The notes: generated by a model from the letters alone, not told the origin. 55,717 bases of DNA from an uncultured Spirochaetaceae bacterium (GCA_902766125.1 CACXCG010000013.1:1-55717); one strand, 5' to 3'; shown: positions 32,063-41,837, counted from the first letter of the stretch. Numbers and translations: made by a program.

Positions 32063-33100
32063 ATGAATAAAAAAGCCCTTACCGTTTGTACCCTCGTGTT
32101 TGCATGTGCAGTAATGCCTGCCTTTGCATTTGGAAAAAAAGATTCTGCAGAACGCAGTAAACAGGTTATCGTTTACGCATACGACAGTTTTGCAGGTGAA
32201 TGGGGAGCCTCTGAGCAGATAGAACAGCTGTTTGAAGCGCAGACCGGTTACGATTTAGTTATTGTAAACTGCGGAAGTGCAATGGAAACACTCAGCCGTG
32301 CAGTTCTGGAAAAAAACTCAGTACAGGCAGATGTCATCATCGGCATAGACAACAACATGGCGTCTCTTGCACGCAAAGAAGGAATCCTTGCCGAATACAA
32401 ACCAAAGAACACATCCCAGCTTGTCGAAGGACTTCATTCCGCATTGGGAACTGACTGGAAACTTACTCCGTATGACTACAGTCACTTTGCACTCATCTAC
32501 GACACAAAGAGTTCTGTTCCTGCACCTGCTTCCCTTTTTGACCTTACAAAAAGCATTTATAAAAATAAAATCATACTGATGGATCCCCGCACCTCTTCCA
32601 CAGGACTTGGCTTTGTTGCATGGACAGTTTCTGTCTTTGGATACGGCACACCTGAATTTACTGAATTCTGGAAAGCACTGGCACCCAACATTCTTTCAAT
32701 GGCACCCAGCTGGTCAACCGGATGGGGCATGTTCACCAAAGGAGAAGCACCGCTTGTCATAAGTTACACCACATCTCCCGCATCAGAAGTGGAATACAAC
32801 AATAATAACCGCTACAAAAGTCTTCTGTTTTCTCAGGGACATGTCATGCAGGTTGAAGGAATGGGTATGCTGAAAGGCGCTCCCAATGCTGACGGTGCAA
32901 AAGCTTTCATAGACTTTTTTATAAGCACGCAGGCTCAGGAATTACTGCCGCTTACTCAGTGGATGTATCCTGCAAACAAAAATGCAGAACTTCCGCAAAG
33001 CTACAGGACAGCAGCACCCGTTCCCGCAAAAACACTTGCAACAGATACAGATGCAACCAGTAAAGCTGTTGATGACGTAATGCGCATTCTGTCAAAGTAA
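32063..33100 (+). CDS. thiB: Thiamin ABC transporter substrate-binding protein
   Basis: Periplasmic thiamin/thiamin-phosphate binding protein, 345 residues from ATG 32063 (the GGAGG site of the riboswitch is 5 nt before it). A signal peptide is clear (MNKKALTVCTLVFACAVMPAFA). Typical solute-binding pieces are 'VIVYAYDSFAGEWG', 'QADVIIGIDNNMAS', 'LTPYDYSHFALIYD', 'PRTSSTGLGF' and 'YTTSPASEVEY', the last with aromatic and polar residues that line the thiamin site in ThiB proteins. It is first in thiBPQ, one base before thiP, under the TPP riboswitch, which supports the substrate assignment. Confidence 0.95.
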   Translation: MNKKALTVCTLVFACAVMPAFAFGKKDSAERSKQVIVYAYDSFAGEWGASEQIEQLFEAQTGYDLVIVNCGSAMETLSRAVLEKNSVQADVIIGIDNNMASLARKEGILAEYKPKNTSQLVEGLHSALGTDWKLTPYDYSHFALIYDTKSSVPAPASLFDLTKSIYKNKIILMDPRTSSTGLGFVAWTVSVFGYGTPEFTEFWKALAPNILSMAPSWSTGWGMFTKGEAPLVISYTTSPASEVEYNNNNRYKSLLFSQGHVMQVEGMGMLKGAPNADGAKAFIDFFISTQAQELLPLTQWMYPANKNAELPQSYRTAAPVPAKTLATDTDATSKAVDDVMRILSK

Positions 33101-33101
33101 C

Positions 33102-34688
33102 ATGAAGCCTTCGCTTACTAAAGCCGGTTTTACGGTAAGCACCGCTATTGCATGCATTATACTTGCGTTTGCTGCGTTAACCTTTACGGTTGCATTTGGA
33201 GCATCACTGTTACCGGCTTTTTCTCTTACCGCTGTTTCTTCGCACTACACTGTGTCCGAAATGCTACGCATTATGGCATACACGTTGTTGCAGTCGCTTG
33301 TGTCTACCCTTGTAGCCCTTGCCGTCGGATTTCCTGCAGCATATTTTATCAGTCAGCGTTCCTGGCACGGTAAGAAACTATTGCTTTCTTTTTCTGCAGT
33401 TCCCCTGTGCATGCCCGCACTCATTACCGCAATTGCATTCATTTCATTTTTTGGAATCAACGGTTACTTAAACAGAGTTTTACCAAAGCCGCTTACTTTT
33501 TTATATTCATTTGCCGGCATTGTTTTCACTCAGGGTTTTTACAACTTTCCGCTGGTAATGATAAGCGTTGCTTCTGCATGGGCTACCATTGACCGTACGC
33601 AAAAAGAAAGTGCACTGCTTTTAGGTGCCCGTCCGTTCCGCATTTTCAGAACAATCACGCTCTGGCAGCTTATGCCGTCCGTTATTTCTGCATGCATTCC
33701 CATTTTTTTATTCTGTTTTTTTTCATTTATGATTGTACTTCTGTTTGGCGCAAAAGGTTCAACTACGTTTGAAGTTGCAATCTATCAGGCAGGTCGAGCA
33801 CAGCTTGATTTTACGCTTGCATCCCGCCTTGCAGTGTTAGAAACCCTTACTGCACTTTTGATACTGCTTGCATGGTCATGGACAGAACAGCGCACAAAGC
33901 ATACAACAGGACTTTCCCTTACGCATAAAGAAAAGGTAAAACCGCTCAGCGTAAAGGACCTTATTCTTTTTATTCCCCTCATGCTGATTATTTTTGTCTG
34001 CTTTATCTGTCCGTTTGCATCACTTTTTATTTCATCGTTCAAGGCATTAAAATCAATTCTGCAGAACAAATCCTTCTACACCGCTGTATTCAACACACTC
34101 AGCATTGGCATTCGTACTGCCGCAGGATGTACGGTCTGTGCCTTTGCATACTGCATGCTGTGTGTAAAAAAACATAACAGCCGCTTTATAAACATACTAA
34201 AAGGAATTATCCCCCTTGTTCCCATGTCAGTGTCATCTGTAGTACTGGGAATTGGCATTATGAAAACAATTCATCATCCTACACAGACAACGCTCATCTA
34301 CTGTCAGATTGCACTCATGTGGCCGTTTGCCTTCAGACAGATCTATCCTGCAGGACAGACAATTCCGCAGAGCATAACCGACAGCGCACGGCTGCTTTCA
34401 CCGTCACGACTGGACACCGTATTCCGCATTTATCTTCCGTTGTGCAAAGACAGACTGTACAGTGCATGTGCACTTTCGCTTGCATTAAGCGCAGGAGATG
34501 CAACACTTCCGCTGTTGCTTGCACTTCCCAACAGTTCAACGCTTGCACTGTATGTATACCGCCTTGCAGGTTCTTACCGTTTTGAACAGGCAAGTGCCGC
34601 AGGATTATTCTTAGGGATACTGTGCATGACACTTTGCGCATTCACTGTCTCCCGTTCTGCAAAAGGAGGAATAGCACATGTTCTTTGA
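33102..34688 (+). CDS. thiP: Thiamin ABC transporter permease
   Basis: A 528-residue membrane protein made of two ABC-permease halves with about 12 helices, the fused arrangement usual for ThiP. The EAA-loop region of the first half ('ESALLLGARPFRIFRTITLW') and of the second half ('DSARLLSPSRLDTVFRIYLP') contact the ATPase ThiQ. The ATG is one base after the thiB stop, and the 3' end overlaps thiQ by 11 bp, so the three genes are tightly coupled. Confidence 0.93.
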   Translation: MKPSLTKAGFTVSTAIACIILAFAALTFTVAFGASLLPAFSLTAVSSHYTVSEMLRIMAYTLLQSLVSTLVALAVGFPAAYFISQRSWHGKKLLLSFSAVPLCMPALITAIAFISFFGINGYLNRVLPKPLTFLYSFAGIVFTQGFYNFPLVMISVASAWATIDRTQKESALLLGARPFRIFRTITLWQLMPSVISACIPIFLFCFFSFMIVLLFGAKGSTTFEVAIYQAGRAQLDFTLASRLAVLETLTALLILLAWSWTEQRTKHTTGLSLTHKEKVKPLSVKDLILFIPLMLIIFVCFICPFASLFISSFKALKSILQNKSFYTAVFNTLSIGIRTAAGCTVCAFAYCMLCVKKHNSRFINILKGIIPLVPMSVSSVVLGIGIMKTIHHPTQTTLIYCQIALMWPFAFRQIYPAGQTIPQSITDSARLLSPSRLDTVFRIYLPLCKDRLYSACALSLALSAGDATLPLLLALPNSSTLALYVYRLAGSYRFEQASAAGLFLGILCMTLCAFTVSRSAKGGIAHVL

Positions 34689-35373
34689 AGCTAACGGTTT
34701 ATACAAAAGCTTTCCCGGAAGAACTATCGATGTTTCTTTTGGTTTAGAAAAAGGCTGTATTGCAGCCCTTGTCGGTCCCAGCGGTTCAGGAAAATCGACA
34801 GTACTCCGCCTGATTGCAGGACTTGAATCATGCGACAGGCGTTCTGATGGAACAGAATGCAGCTTAGTGCTTTCAGGAAAAGACATAACGCATGCTGCCC
34901 CGGGTAAGCGGAACTGCGGCATGGTATTCCAGAGTACCTCTCTGTTTTTACACATGAATGTTGCAGACAACGTTGCCTACGGTCTTGTGTGCAGAGGCAT
35001 GCCCAAAAATGCAGCACGCAGACAGGCAGTTTCCATGCTGGAGACAATGAATCTTGCTTCGTTTGCTGACAGAAAAAGCGAAACCCTTTCCGGCGGAGAA
35101 GCGCAGCGGGTTGCCCTGTGCCGCACGCTTATAACAAAACCTCAGCTGGTACTGCTTGACGAACCGCTTTCTTCGCTTGATGCACCCCTCAGAAAAAAAC
35201 TGGCACATACAATTCGCGACACACTGACGCAACAGGAACAGACGGCCCTTTTTGTTACGCATGACATAGAAGAAGCTAAAACGGTTGCAGATACAATTTT
35301 CCTCTTAAAAGACGGCCACATAGTCTGGAACGGAAACAGCAGTGACTTTAGCGAAGCACTGTTTGACGCATAA
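34678..35373 (+). CDS. thiQ: Thiamin ABC transporter ATP-binding protein
   Basis: The 231-residue ATPase of the thiamin importer. Walker A 'GPSGSGKST' (about 33-41), Q-loop 'GMVFQSTSLF', signature 'LSGGEAQRVALCRTL' (about 135-149), Walker B 'LVLLDEPLSSLD' and H-loop 'LFVTHDIEEA' are all intact. The ribosome site AGGAGG lies inside the end of thiP, which overlaps by 11 bp. It is the last gene of the riboswitch-controlled operon; the next gene has its own promoter embedded in the 3' end of thiQ. Confidence 0.95.
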   Translation: MFFEANGLYKSFPGRTIDVSFGLEKGCIAALVGPSGSGKSTVLRLIAGLESCDRRSDGTECSLVLSGKDITHAAPGKRNCGMVFQSTSLFLHMNVADNVAYGLVCRGMPKNAARRQAVSMLETMNLASFADRKSETLSGGEAQRVALCRTLITKPQLVLLDEPLSSLDAPLRKKLAHTIRDTLTQQEQTALFVTHDIEEAKTVADTIFLLKDGHIVWNGNSSDFSEALFDA

Positions 35374-35391
35374 AAATCTTTACGCTATACT
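35363..35391 (+). promoter_or_regulatory. Leaderless-type promoter of the small membrane protein gene
   Basis: TTGACG (35363-35368, inside the last codons of thiQ), 17 bp, TATACT (35386-35391), then 6 bp to ATG 35398. One of the best examples of the pattern. Confidence 0.75.
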
Positions 35392-35397
35392 TACGGT

Positions 35398-35895
35398 ATG
35401 TTCGAAAAATATATCGCTGTTTTTTTTATCTGTATGGTTCCGCTCATTGAATTGAGGGGAGCAATTCCTATTGCAACGGCATGGGGACTTATAAGCACAG
35501 AAAACATTCCTCAGATGATTGCCACGTATGCCCTGTGTATTCTGGGTAACATGCTTCCCGTTCCCATTATTTTCTTTTTTGCACGAAGATTTCTTGAATG
35601 GGGACAGGACAAAAAACTCATCGGAAAGATGTGTACGTTCTTTTTGACAAAAGGTTCAAATGCCGGAAAAAAAATGCAGGAAAAGGCTGGCAGAGGTCTG
35701 TTTGTTGCCCTTATGCTGTTTGTAGGCATTCCCTTACCCGGAACAGGAGCCTGGACAGGAACGCTTGCAGCAAGCCTTCTTGATATGAACGCAAAAGAAA
35801 CCATCATTGCAGTTATGGCAGGAGTTCTCTTAGCGGGAATCATCATGCTTTTGGCAAGTCTTGGTGTACTGGGTGCAGCAGGCGCGCTTCTGTAA
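35398..35895 (+). CDS. Small multidrug export-type membrane protein (COG2426-like)
   Basis: 165 residues with four or five hydrophobic helices. The opening 'FFICMVPLIELRGAIPIATAWG' region and the re-entrant-like 'GIPLPGTGAWTGTLAASLL' (about 112-130) are typical of the 'small multi-drug export protein' family, which is distantly related to DedA/SNARE-associated membrane proteins. Despite the family name there is little functional evidence, so the substrate is unknown. It is placed between thiQ and mrp with separate promoters on each side. Confidence 0.75.
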   Translation: MFEKYIAVFFICMVPLIELRGAIPIATAWGLISTENIPQMIATYALCILGNMLPVPIIFFFARRFLEWGQDKKLIGKMCTFFLTKGSNAGKKMQEKAGRGLFVALMLFVGIPLPGTGAWTGTLAASLLDMNAKETIIAVMAGVLLAGIIMLLASLGVLGAAGALL

Positions 35896-35899
35896 ACAT

Positions 35900-35928
35900 T
35901 TGCCTTATGGCAGAAATTATAGTATATT
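35900..35928 (+). promoter_or_regulatory. Promoter of the mrp-dus unit
   Basis: TTGCCT (35900-35905), 17 bp, TATATT (35923-35928), giving a leader of about 25 nt with a GAGGT ribosome site before ATG 35960. Confidence 0.55.
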
Positions 35929-35959
35929 TAACACAGTATTTGTGAACGAGGTAAAGTAA

Positions 35960-36835
35960 ATGGCAGATTCTTCAAATTGCGAACACAACTGTTCTTCCTG
36001 CGGTGAAAGCTGTTCTCAGCGTACAGCCCCTCAGGACATGCACGAAAAACCGGCAGAAGGTTCTTCCATCAAAAAAGTAATCGGCATTGTAAGCGGTAAA
36101 GGCGGCGTTGGAAAATCGTTAGTTACCAGCCTCCTTGCCTGCAAAGTAGGACGCGACGGATTTAAAACTGCCATTCTTGATGCAGACATTACCGGTCCTT
36201 CCATTCCAACCGCATTCGGGTTAGGAGAAGAAAAAGCAGAAGCCGGATTACGCACGGATTCAAACGGTAAACAGGTAGAATACATAAAGCCTGTTGTAAG
36301 CGAAAAAGGCACTAAAATCATGTCAATGAATTTCCTGCTTCCAGATCAGACAGATCCGGTCATCTGGCGCGGTCCCATTATTTCTGGTGTAGTGCGTCAG
36401 TTCTGGACAAATGTTCTGTGGGATGATGTTGACGTAATGTTTGTTGACTGTCCTCCGGGAACTGGTGACGTTCCGCTTACGGTTTTCCAGACCTTACCTG
36501 TAGATGCAATTATTGTAGTGGCATCACCGCAGCAGCTGGTTCGTGTTATTGTTGAAAAAGCAGTCAAAATGGCAAACACCATGAACATTCCGGTACTGGG
36601 ACTTATAGAAAACATGAGCTATGTTAAGTGTCCCGACTGCGGTAAAGAAATTAAAATCTTCGGCGAAAGCAACATTCAGGGCATTGCTGACGATTTTGGT
36701 CTTCCGGTACTGGCACGCATACCTGTTGAACAGACAATGTCGGTTACCGTAGACAACGGCGAAGTCGAACAGCTTGATGTTGATTATGTGGATGACGCAG
36801 CCGCAAAGATAGAATCGTTAATCCACAAGATCTGA
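35960..36835 (+). CDS. Mrp/NBP35-family P-loop Fe-S carrier ATPase
   Basis: A 291-residue cytoplasmic ATPase thought to carry and deliver [4Fe-4S] clusters to target proteins. The deviant Walker A 'SGKGGVGKSLVTS' (about 45-57), 'ILDADITGPSIP', 'DCPPGTGDVPLT' and the cluster-binding CPDC near residue 220 mark the Mrp/ApbC/NBP35 family. A Cys-rich N-terminus (CEHNCSSCGESC) resembles the extra N-terminal cluster site of NBP35. Fe-S-rich Rnf subunits in this genome would be natural clients, but that is inference. The stop codon overlaps the dus start (TGATG). Confidence 0.92.
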   Translation: MADSSNCEHNCSSCGESCSQRTAPQDMHEKPAEGSSIKKVIGIVSGKGGVGKSLVTSLLACKVGRDGFKTAILDADITGPSIPTAFGLGEEKAEAGLRTDSNGKQVEYIKPVVSEKGTKIMSMNFLLPDQTDPVIWRGPIISGVVRQFWTNVLWDDVDVMFVDCPPGTGDVPLTVFQTLPVDAIIVVASPQQLVRVIVEKAVKMANTMNIPVLGLIENMSYVKCPDCGKEIKIFGESNIQGIADDFGLPVLARIPVEQTMSVTVDNGEVEQLDVDYVDDAAAKIESLIHKI

Positions 36836-37821
36836 TGAAACTCATACTTGCCCCAATGGCAACGGTCAGTCACGAAGCGTTCCGCAGAACCGTGGAACGT
36901 TTTGGTGGCTGTGACGAATACTTTACCGAAATGATTCATGCACCTTCGCTTTTACACAAAGGTCCTTTCGAATACTCGTATCTTATGAATCAGTCGGCTC
37001 CAGAAAAAATGGTATGGCAGCTCACCTCCTCTGATGCAGAAAGTCTTGCACAGGCAGCACTGATTGTCGCACAGAAAGGCGGCATTGGCGTTGACATAAA
37101 CATGGGCTGCAGTGCTCCTCAGATTTACAAAACAGGCGCCGGTATTGCGTGGATGACAAAACCGCTTGAACAGACCAGGCTTGCCGTACGCGGTGTAAAA
37201 CAGGCATTGAATCAGCACGAAAAGGAGACAGGAAACCATTTACGGCTCAGCGTAAAGTTCAGGCTGGGAAAAGAAGACTGGACAGAAAAATCGTTCTTTG
37301 ATTTTACCGACATGCTCTCTGAAGAAGGCGTTGAACTGTTTACCCTGCATGCAAGGACACAAAAAGAAAAATACCGCACCCTTCCCCGCTACCAGATGGT
37401 AGAACAGCTTGCACTCCGGTATCCTGACATACAGGTCATACTGAACGGCTGCATACAGGACATTCCGTCTGCTCAATACGCAGCATCGCTAGCCCCTCAT
37501 GCACAGGGACTTATGATTGCAAGGACTGCCGCACAAAAGCCCTGGATTTTTGCACAACTATCACAGCCAGACCTTGCAGGAACACGTAAACTCGATGCAC
37601 AAAAGCTTGCCCTTGACTTTATTGCCGACGTAGAAGACTGCCAGCCAAAAGAATTTCACAAAACACGACTGCAGCGATTTTTTTCGTACTACTGCCAGAA
37701 CTTTACCTTCGGACATTACTTTGCCACACAGATGCTGAACGCAAAAGACAACGACGACAGCAGGAACCGCATTACAGACTATTTTACACGCCAAAGTGAC
37801 GACCGCTGGGTAACGTGGTAG
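36835..37821 (+). CDS. tRNA-dihydrouridine synthase family protein
   Basis: FMN enzyme expected to reduce uridine to dihydrouridine in the D-loop of tRNA. The 328 residues open with 'LILAPMATVSHEAFRR', the FMN-phosphate strand of Dus proteins, continue with 'VDINMGCSAPQIYKTGAGIA' (about 93-112) and 'LSVKFRLG', then 'FTLHARTQKEKY' and 'VILNGCI'. The motif is usually NMGCP; here the proline is serine. This, and an atypical C-terminal part, suggests a divergent branch, so I do not assign dusA, dusB or dusC. It shares a TGATG junction with mrp. Confidence 0.85.
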   Translation: MKLILAPMATVSHEAFRRTVERFGGCDEYFTEMIHAPSLLHKGPFEYSYLMNQSAPEKMVWQLTSSDAESLAQAALIVAQKGGIGVDINMGCSAPQIYKTGAGIAWMTKPLEQTRLAVRGVKQALNQHEKETGNHLRLSVKFRLGKEDWTEKSFFDFTDMLSEEGVELFTLHARTQKEKYRTLPRYQMVEQLALRYPDIQVILNGCIQDIPSAQYAASLAPHAQGLMIARTAAQKPWIFAQLSQPDLAGTRKLDAQKLALDFIADVEDCQPKEFHKTRLQRFFSYYCQNFTFGHYFATQMLNAKDNDDSRNRITDYFTRQSDDRWVTW

Positions 37822-37832
37822 CCCCCCCAAAG

Positions 37833-37852
37833 GCTTTGAGCCCTTTTTTTAT
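37833..37852 (+). terminator. Weak terminator after dus
   Basis: A short stem GGCT-TTG-AGCC is followed by C and T7. The stem is only 4 bp, so termination may be partial. Confidence 0.4.
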
Positions 37853-37875
37853 CCTAAATGACATTTTCCTTTCGC

Positions 37876-37904
37876 TTGTACTTTTGTGCAAAATACGCTA
37901 CACT
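37876..37904 (+). promoter_or_regulatory. Promoter of glyA
   Basis: TTGTAC (37876-37881), 17 bp, TACACT (37899-37904), giving a leader of about 28 nt with GGAGG before ATG 37939. Confidence 0.65.
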
Positions 37905-37938
37905 TTTCCAAACTTAATAAATCAAGTCTGGAGGAACT

Positions 37939-39438
37939 ATGTCCACCCCTATCGAAAATTACCTTGCATCATGTAACGGAAAACCGAATCCCGCAATGCT
38001 TGCGTATGTTGCAAACCTGCAGCAGACTGCAACCGTCGCTCCTGACATTGCAGCATCTGTCGTAAACGAACTGGAAAATCAGCGCAGACACTTAAAGCTG
38101 GTTGCAAGCGAAAACTACTGCTCTCTTGCAGTTCAGGCAACTATGGGTAACCTCCTGACTGACAAATATGCAGAAGGATTTCCTGAGCACCGCTACTACG
38201 GCGGATGTGTTAACATTGATGCAGTAGAAAATGTTGCAGCCCGTGAAGCAGAAGCACTGTTTGGTGCAGACTATGCCTATGTTCAGCCGCACTCTGGTGC
38301 AGACACAAACCTGGTTGCATACTGGGCAATTCTTTCAGCAAAAGTTGAAACTCCGACTCTCGAAGAACTGGGTGTTAAATCGCTTGCAGAACTTACCGAC
38401 GAACAGTTTGACATGCTGCGCAAGCGTTTTGGAAACCAGAAACTGATGGGACTTGATTATTCCTGCGGCGGACACCTTACTCACGGTTACCGCATGAATG
38501 TTTCTGCACGTATGTTTGAAAGCCATCCTTACGGAGTTGATAAAGAGACCGGCCTTCTTGATTACGATGCCATCGAAAAGCAGGCTATGGAAGTAAAGCC
38601 CCTTATCCTTCTGACAGGATATTCAGCATATCCGCGTAAAATCAACTTTAAGCGTTTCCGTGAAATTGCAGACAAATGCGGAGCAGTTCTCATGGTTGAC
38701 ATGGCTCACTTTGCAGGCCTTGTTGCAGGTAAAGTCTTTACCGGTGACTACGATCCGGTTAAATGGGCAGATATTGTTACTACAACCACACACAAGACGC
38801 TGCGTGGTCCCCGCGGTGCAATGATTCTGTGCAAGGAACAGTTCAAAGACTATGTAAACAAAGGCTGTCCTATGGTATTGGGTGGTCCTCTGGGTCACAT
38901 CATGGCAGCAAAGGCAGTTGCATTCAAAGAAGCACGCACTCCTGCATATCAGCAATATGCACAGAATGTAGTAAAGAATGCACAGGCACTTGCAGCAGAA
39001 TGTCAGAAACTGGGCATGGTATTGCAGACTGGCGGTACCGAAAACCACCTGATGCTCATTGACGTAACTACATACGGTCTTACCGGTAAGCAGGCAGAAG
39101 CAGCATTATTCCAGTGCGGAGTAACTGCAAACGCAAACGCCCTGCCCTACGACAAAAACGGTGCATGGTGGACAAGCGGTATCCGTGTAGGAACTCCCGG
39201 TCTTACCACATTAGGCATGAACGAAACTGATATGAAAGAAGTTGCTTCTATCATTGACTTTGTACTTAAGGGAACAAAACCTGGTCTTACCAAAGAAGGA
39301 AAACCTGCAAAAGGAAAGATTGACCTTGACGCTTCAGTCCAGGAACAGGCAAGAAAACGCGTAGACACACTGCTTGGAAAACATGTACTGTATCCGGAAC
39401 TTGACCTTGACTTCCTGAAAAAAGAATTCGTTCGCTAA
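37939..39438 (+). CDS. glyA: Serine hydroxymethyltransferase, long form
   Basis: PLP enzyme interconverting serine and glycine and charging THF with a one-carbon unit. The 499 residues exceed the usual 410-430. The extra length is mostly a leader of about 35 residues before 'LENQRRHLKLVASENY', and an insertion of about 40 residues (about 132-170, 'AKVETPTLEELGVKSLAELT' region) between 'VAYWAIL' and 'MGLDYSCGGHLTHG'. The PLP lysine lies in 'VTTTTHKTLRGPRGAMI' (about 275-291). 'MVDMAHFAGLVAG' and 'GTENHLMLIDV' are intact. Long SHMTs of this type occur in Treponema. Monocistronic, with promoter and terminator. Confidence 0.96.
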   Translation: MSTPIENYLASCNGKPNPAMLAYVANLQQTATVAPDIAASVVNELENQRRHLKLVASENYCSLAVQATMGNLLTDKYAEGFPEHRYYGGCVNIDAVENVAAREAEALFGADYAYVQPHSGADTNLVAYWAILSAKVETPTLEELGVKSLAELTDEQFDMLRKRFGNQKLMGLDYSCGGHLTHGYRMNVSARMFESHPYGVDKETGLLDYDAIEKQAMEVKPLILLTGYSAYPRKINFKRFREIADKCGAVLMVDMAHFAGLVAGKVFTGDYDPVKWADIVTTTTHKTLRGPRGAMILCKEQFKDYVNKGCPMVLGGPLGHIMAAKAVAFKEARTPAYQQYAQNVVKNAQALAAECQKLGMVLQTGGTENHLMLIDVTTYGLTGKQAEAALFQCGVTANANALPYDKNGAWWTSGIRVGTPGLTTLGMNETDMKEVASIIDFVLKGTKPGLTKEGKPAKGKIDLDASVQEQARKRVDTLLGKHVLYPELDLDFLKKEFVR

Positions 39439-39455
39439 GTTAAACAGAACATAAA

Positions 39456-39486
39456 AAAAGGGGTACCGCTTTGGTACCCCCTTTTC
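39456..39486. terminator. Bidirectional terminator between glyA and the GH16 gene
   Basis: GGGGTACC pairs with GGTACCCC around GCTTT; an A-run lies on the left and CTTTTCTTTTT on the right. It can end both converging transcripts. Confidence 0.88.
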
Positions 39487-39500
39487 TTTTTACACAGTCC

Positions 39501-41810
39501 TTACTGTACTTCTTCAATCACAATGTTATCAAGCGTAACGGTATGTGCATCTTTTATGCGCTTACCGCTTACTGCACCCATTGAAATGCTCAGTATGGTT
39601 GCACGGTCTGTGTCATTTTCCATTGTGAAAGTTGTTTCGTAATGCTGGAAGCCTTTAGAGACAGCAATTATCTGAGAACCTGAATACGGAATCCAGTTGT
39701 CATCATTGCTTCCGTCGCGCTGCAGTGCATACATAATGTCACGGTCTGCAGTACTCTTTGCATCAAACGCTACGTGATAGGTCTTTCCCTTTTCAAGCGT
39801 AATGTTTTCCTGCTTAAGCTGAATCATCCAGTCTGAACTTCCGGTATCGCTTATGTTAACGCACAGGGCATCATCTTCACTCAGGCTGTCAACGGCATAG
39901 TCAAGTTTTGCTTCGTCATGTGCATACATTGTGTATCCGGTAAGAGAACTTGAGAAGTCACCGTTTATGACCATAGTGTCTTCCTGCACGCGGATATTAT
40001 CAATGTAAACCGTAACAACTGCAGTTTTAATGCTTAACGTAAGCGTGGCACCGTGTACTTTTGCACCGGTTGTAAACGGCAGCTTGTAGGTTGTCATGTC
40101 GCCTGAAAGTTTTTGTGTAAAGCCTTCTACATAAGCACCGTCTGTTATAAGAACATTTACTTCTGAAGCAGCATCACCGCAGGCATCAAACATAAGCACA
40201 TAGTCTTTTGAACCGCGGATATCAATATCCTGAGAAAGTTTTACATCAGTCCGTGCTTCAAATTCACGCACATTGTTTTCGTTGGTTACACCCACCAGAG
40301 AACGGTCGTCTGCAGAAACAGTCCAGTGCTCCAGGCGGTCCTTACCTTCCTGGAACTGACCGTTAAAGACATAGTTTCCGTCGGGAAGAATGTTGAGCGT
40401 ATCGTCACCAGAAGATTCGGCAGTGCGTTCAAAGCGAACGTTGCTTATGTGAACGGTAGCAGTTGCATTCTGATTTCCCAGGTTGAACTCAATGCGTCCC
40501 GTGGGGTCAGAATCACTTTTCATTACAAAGTCAAATTCGTAGGTCTGCTTTTTTGTCGTTACATCCAGCTTTGTATCAGGAAGATAGCGTACCCAGCCTG
40601 CGTTAGGAGCCGTAATGGCAGTAATGATGGTACGAGGTTCATCTGCATAGGCATCAAACTGATAGTGATAGCTTGCACCCTTTTCAAGCGGAATGTTTGG
40701 CTGCACAACCTGAACACTGTAATCAAGGTCACCTGCAGTTTCGCTTACTACATGCAGTTCGTTTTTAGAAATTGAAGCAGAACCTTTTCCTGTTCCAAAC
40801 AGAAGGAACGACCAGCCCTTACTGTCATCAAGTTTTTCTGCCTGACTGAAGGTACTGTTGGTTACATAGTTACCGCTTGCATCCGGTTCACGAAGAACGA
40901 TTGCAGGAGCTTCAGGTTTAGAAACATTTTCATCATACGAAGGCTTCTGATATACGCGCACGTAATCAATTACCATCTGTGCATTTTCCTTGAACTCCAT
41001 GTCGGGATCAGGATTACCGGGCCAGTTACCGCCAACAGCAACGTTTAAAATCATATAGAACGGCTGATCGAACGGAGCAGGATAGGTTACTTCTCCAAAG
41101 CCCTGTTTTTTTGTAAACCAGTCACTGGTGCGATAGAACATAACATCATCAATATAGAAGCGGATTTCACCGGGATCCCATTCACAGGCATAGATGTGGA
41201 ATTCTTCAGAAAAATCTTCTCCGAATTTATTATACACACCCTGATGTTCTGCATGAGGTTCACCAAAATGAATCGTTCCATACTGCGTGTCGGTTTTGTT
41301 TCCCAGCACTTCCATGATGTCAATTTCACCACACTTGGGCCACTGTCCATACAGGTTTTCCTGAGTCGGCATCATCCAGAAGGCAGGCAAGAATCCCTGT
41401 CCCTTCGGAACCTTAAGACGGGCTTCAAAGCGACCGTATTTAAAATCATGCTTGTTCTGAGTATTTACGCGTCCAGAGGTATATGACACCTGACCGTTGC
41501 GTACGGTTTTAACTGCCTGAATAACAAGCGTTCCGTTTTTAACGTAAATATTTTTCTTGGAATCAACATATTTCTGAAGTTCGTTGTTAACCCAACCCGG
41601 TTCATGGTATTCATAGTTCCAGTCATTCATGTTAAGTGAACGACCGTTAAAATCATCCTGCCAGACAATATCATCCAGCGTGTACATAGAATTCTGCGGT
41701 TCATACGCAGCACTGTCTTTTGCTCCACCACCGCAGGAACTGACGCACAACACACATGCAACAGCAGCAAAAACTGCAGCATACTTACCAACTGACTTTA
41801 CAAAACCCAT
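39501..41810 (-). CDS. GH16 laminarinase-type beta-glucanase lipoprotein with three CBM4/9-like modules
   Basis: 769 residues from ATG 41810; a start 21 bp further up lies inside the GGAGGAG ribosome site and is rejected. The signal ends in the lipobox LCVSSC (Cys26), so the enzyme is anchored in the envelope. The GH16 domain (about 45-290) has the active site 'GEIDIMEVLG' (Glu162, Asp164, Glu167). The E-x-D-x-x-E spacing is that of laminarinases, whereas bacterial lichenases have E-x-D-x-E. Three repeated modules follow, each opening with an 'N-G/S-x-F' strand ('NYVTNSTFSQ', 'NYVFNGQFQE', 'MVINGDFSS'), typical of CBM4/9 glucan-binding domains. An AraC regulator is transcribed divergently. 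Confidence 0.92.
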   Translation of the reverse strand: MGFVKSVGKYAAVFAAVACVLCVSSCGGGAKDSAAYEPQNSMYTLDDIVWQDDFNGRSLNMNDWNYEYHEPGWVNNELQKYVDSKKNIYVKNGTLVIQAVKTVRNGQVSYTSGRVNTQNKHDFKYGRFEARLKVPKGQGFLPAFWMMPTQENLYGQWPKCGEIDIMEVLGNKTDTQYGTIHFGEPHAEHQGVYNKFGEDFSEEFHIYACEWDPGEIRFYIDDVMFYRTSDWFTKKQGFGEVTYPAPFDQPFYMILNVAVGGNWPGNPDPDMEFKENAQMVIDYVRVYQKPSYDENVSKPEAPAIVLREPDASGNYVTNSTFSQAEKLDDSKGWSFLLFGTGKGSASISKNELHVVSETAGDLDYSVQVVQPNIPLEKGASYHYQFDAYADEPRTIITAITAPNAGWVRYLPDTKLDVTTKKQTYEFDFVMKSDSDPTGRIEFNLGNQNATATVHISNVRFERTAESSGDDTLNILPDGNYVFNGQFQEGKDRLEHWTVSADDRSLVGVTNENNVREFEARTDVKLSQDIDIRGSKDYVLMFDACGDAASEVNVLITDGAYVEGFTQKLSGDMTTYKLPFTTGAKVHGATLTLSIKTAVVTVYIDNIRVQEDTMVINGDFSSSLTGYTMYAHDEAKLDYAVDSLSEDDALCVNISDTGSSDWMIQLKQENITLEKGKTYHVAFDAKSTADRDIMYALQRDGSNDDNWIPYSGSQIIAVSKGFQHYETTFTMENDTDRATILSISMGAVSGKRIKDAHTVTLDNIVIEEVQ

Positions 41811-41837
41811 AGCGGTCTCCTCCTCTGTCAACCTTCT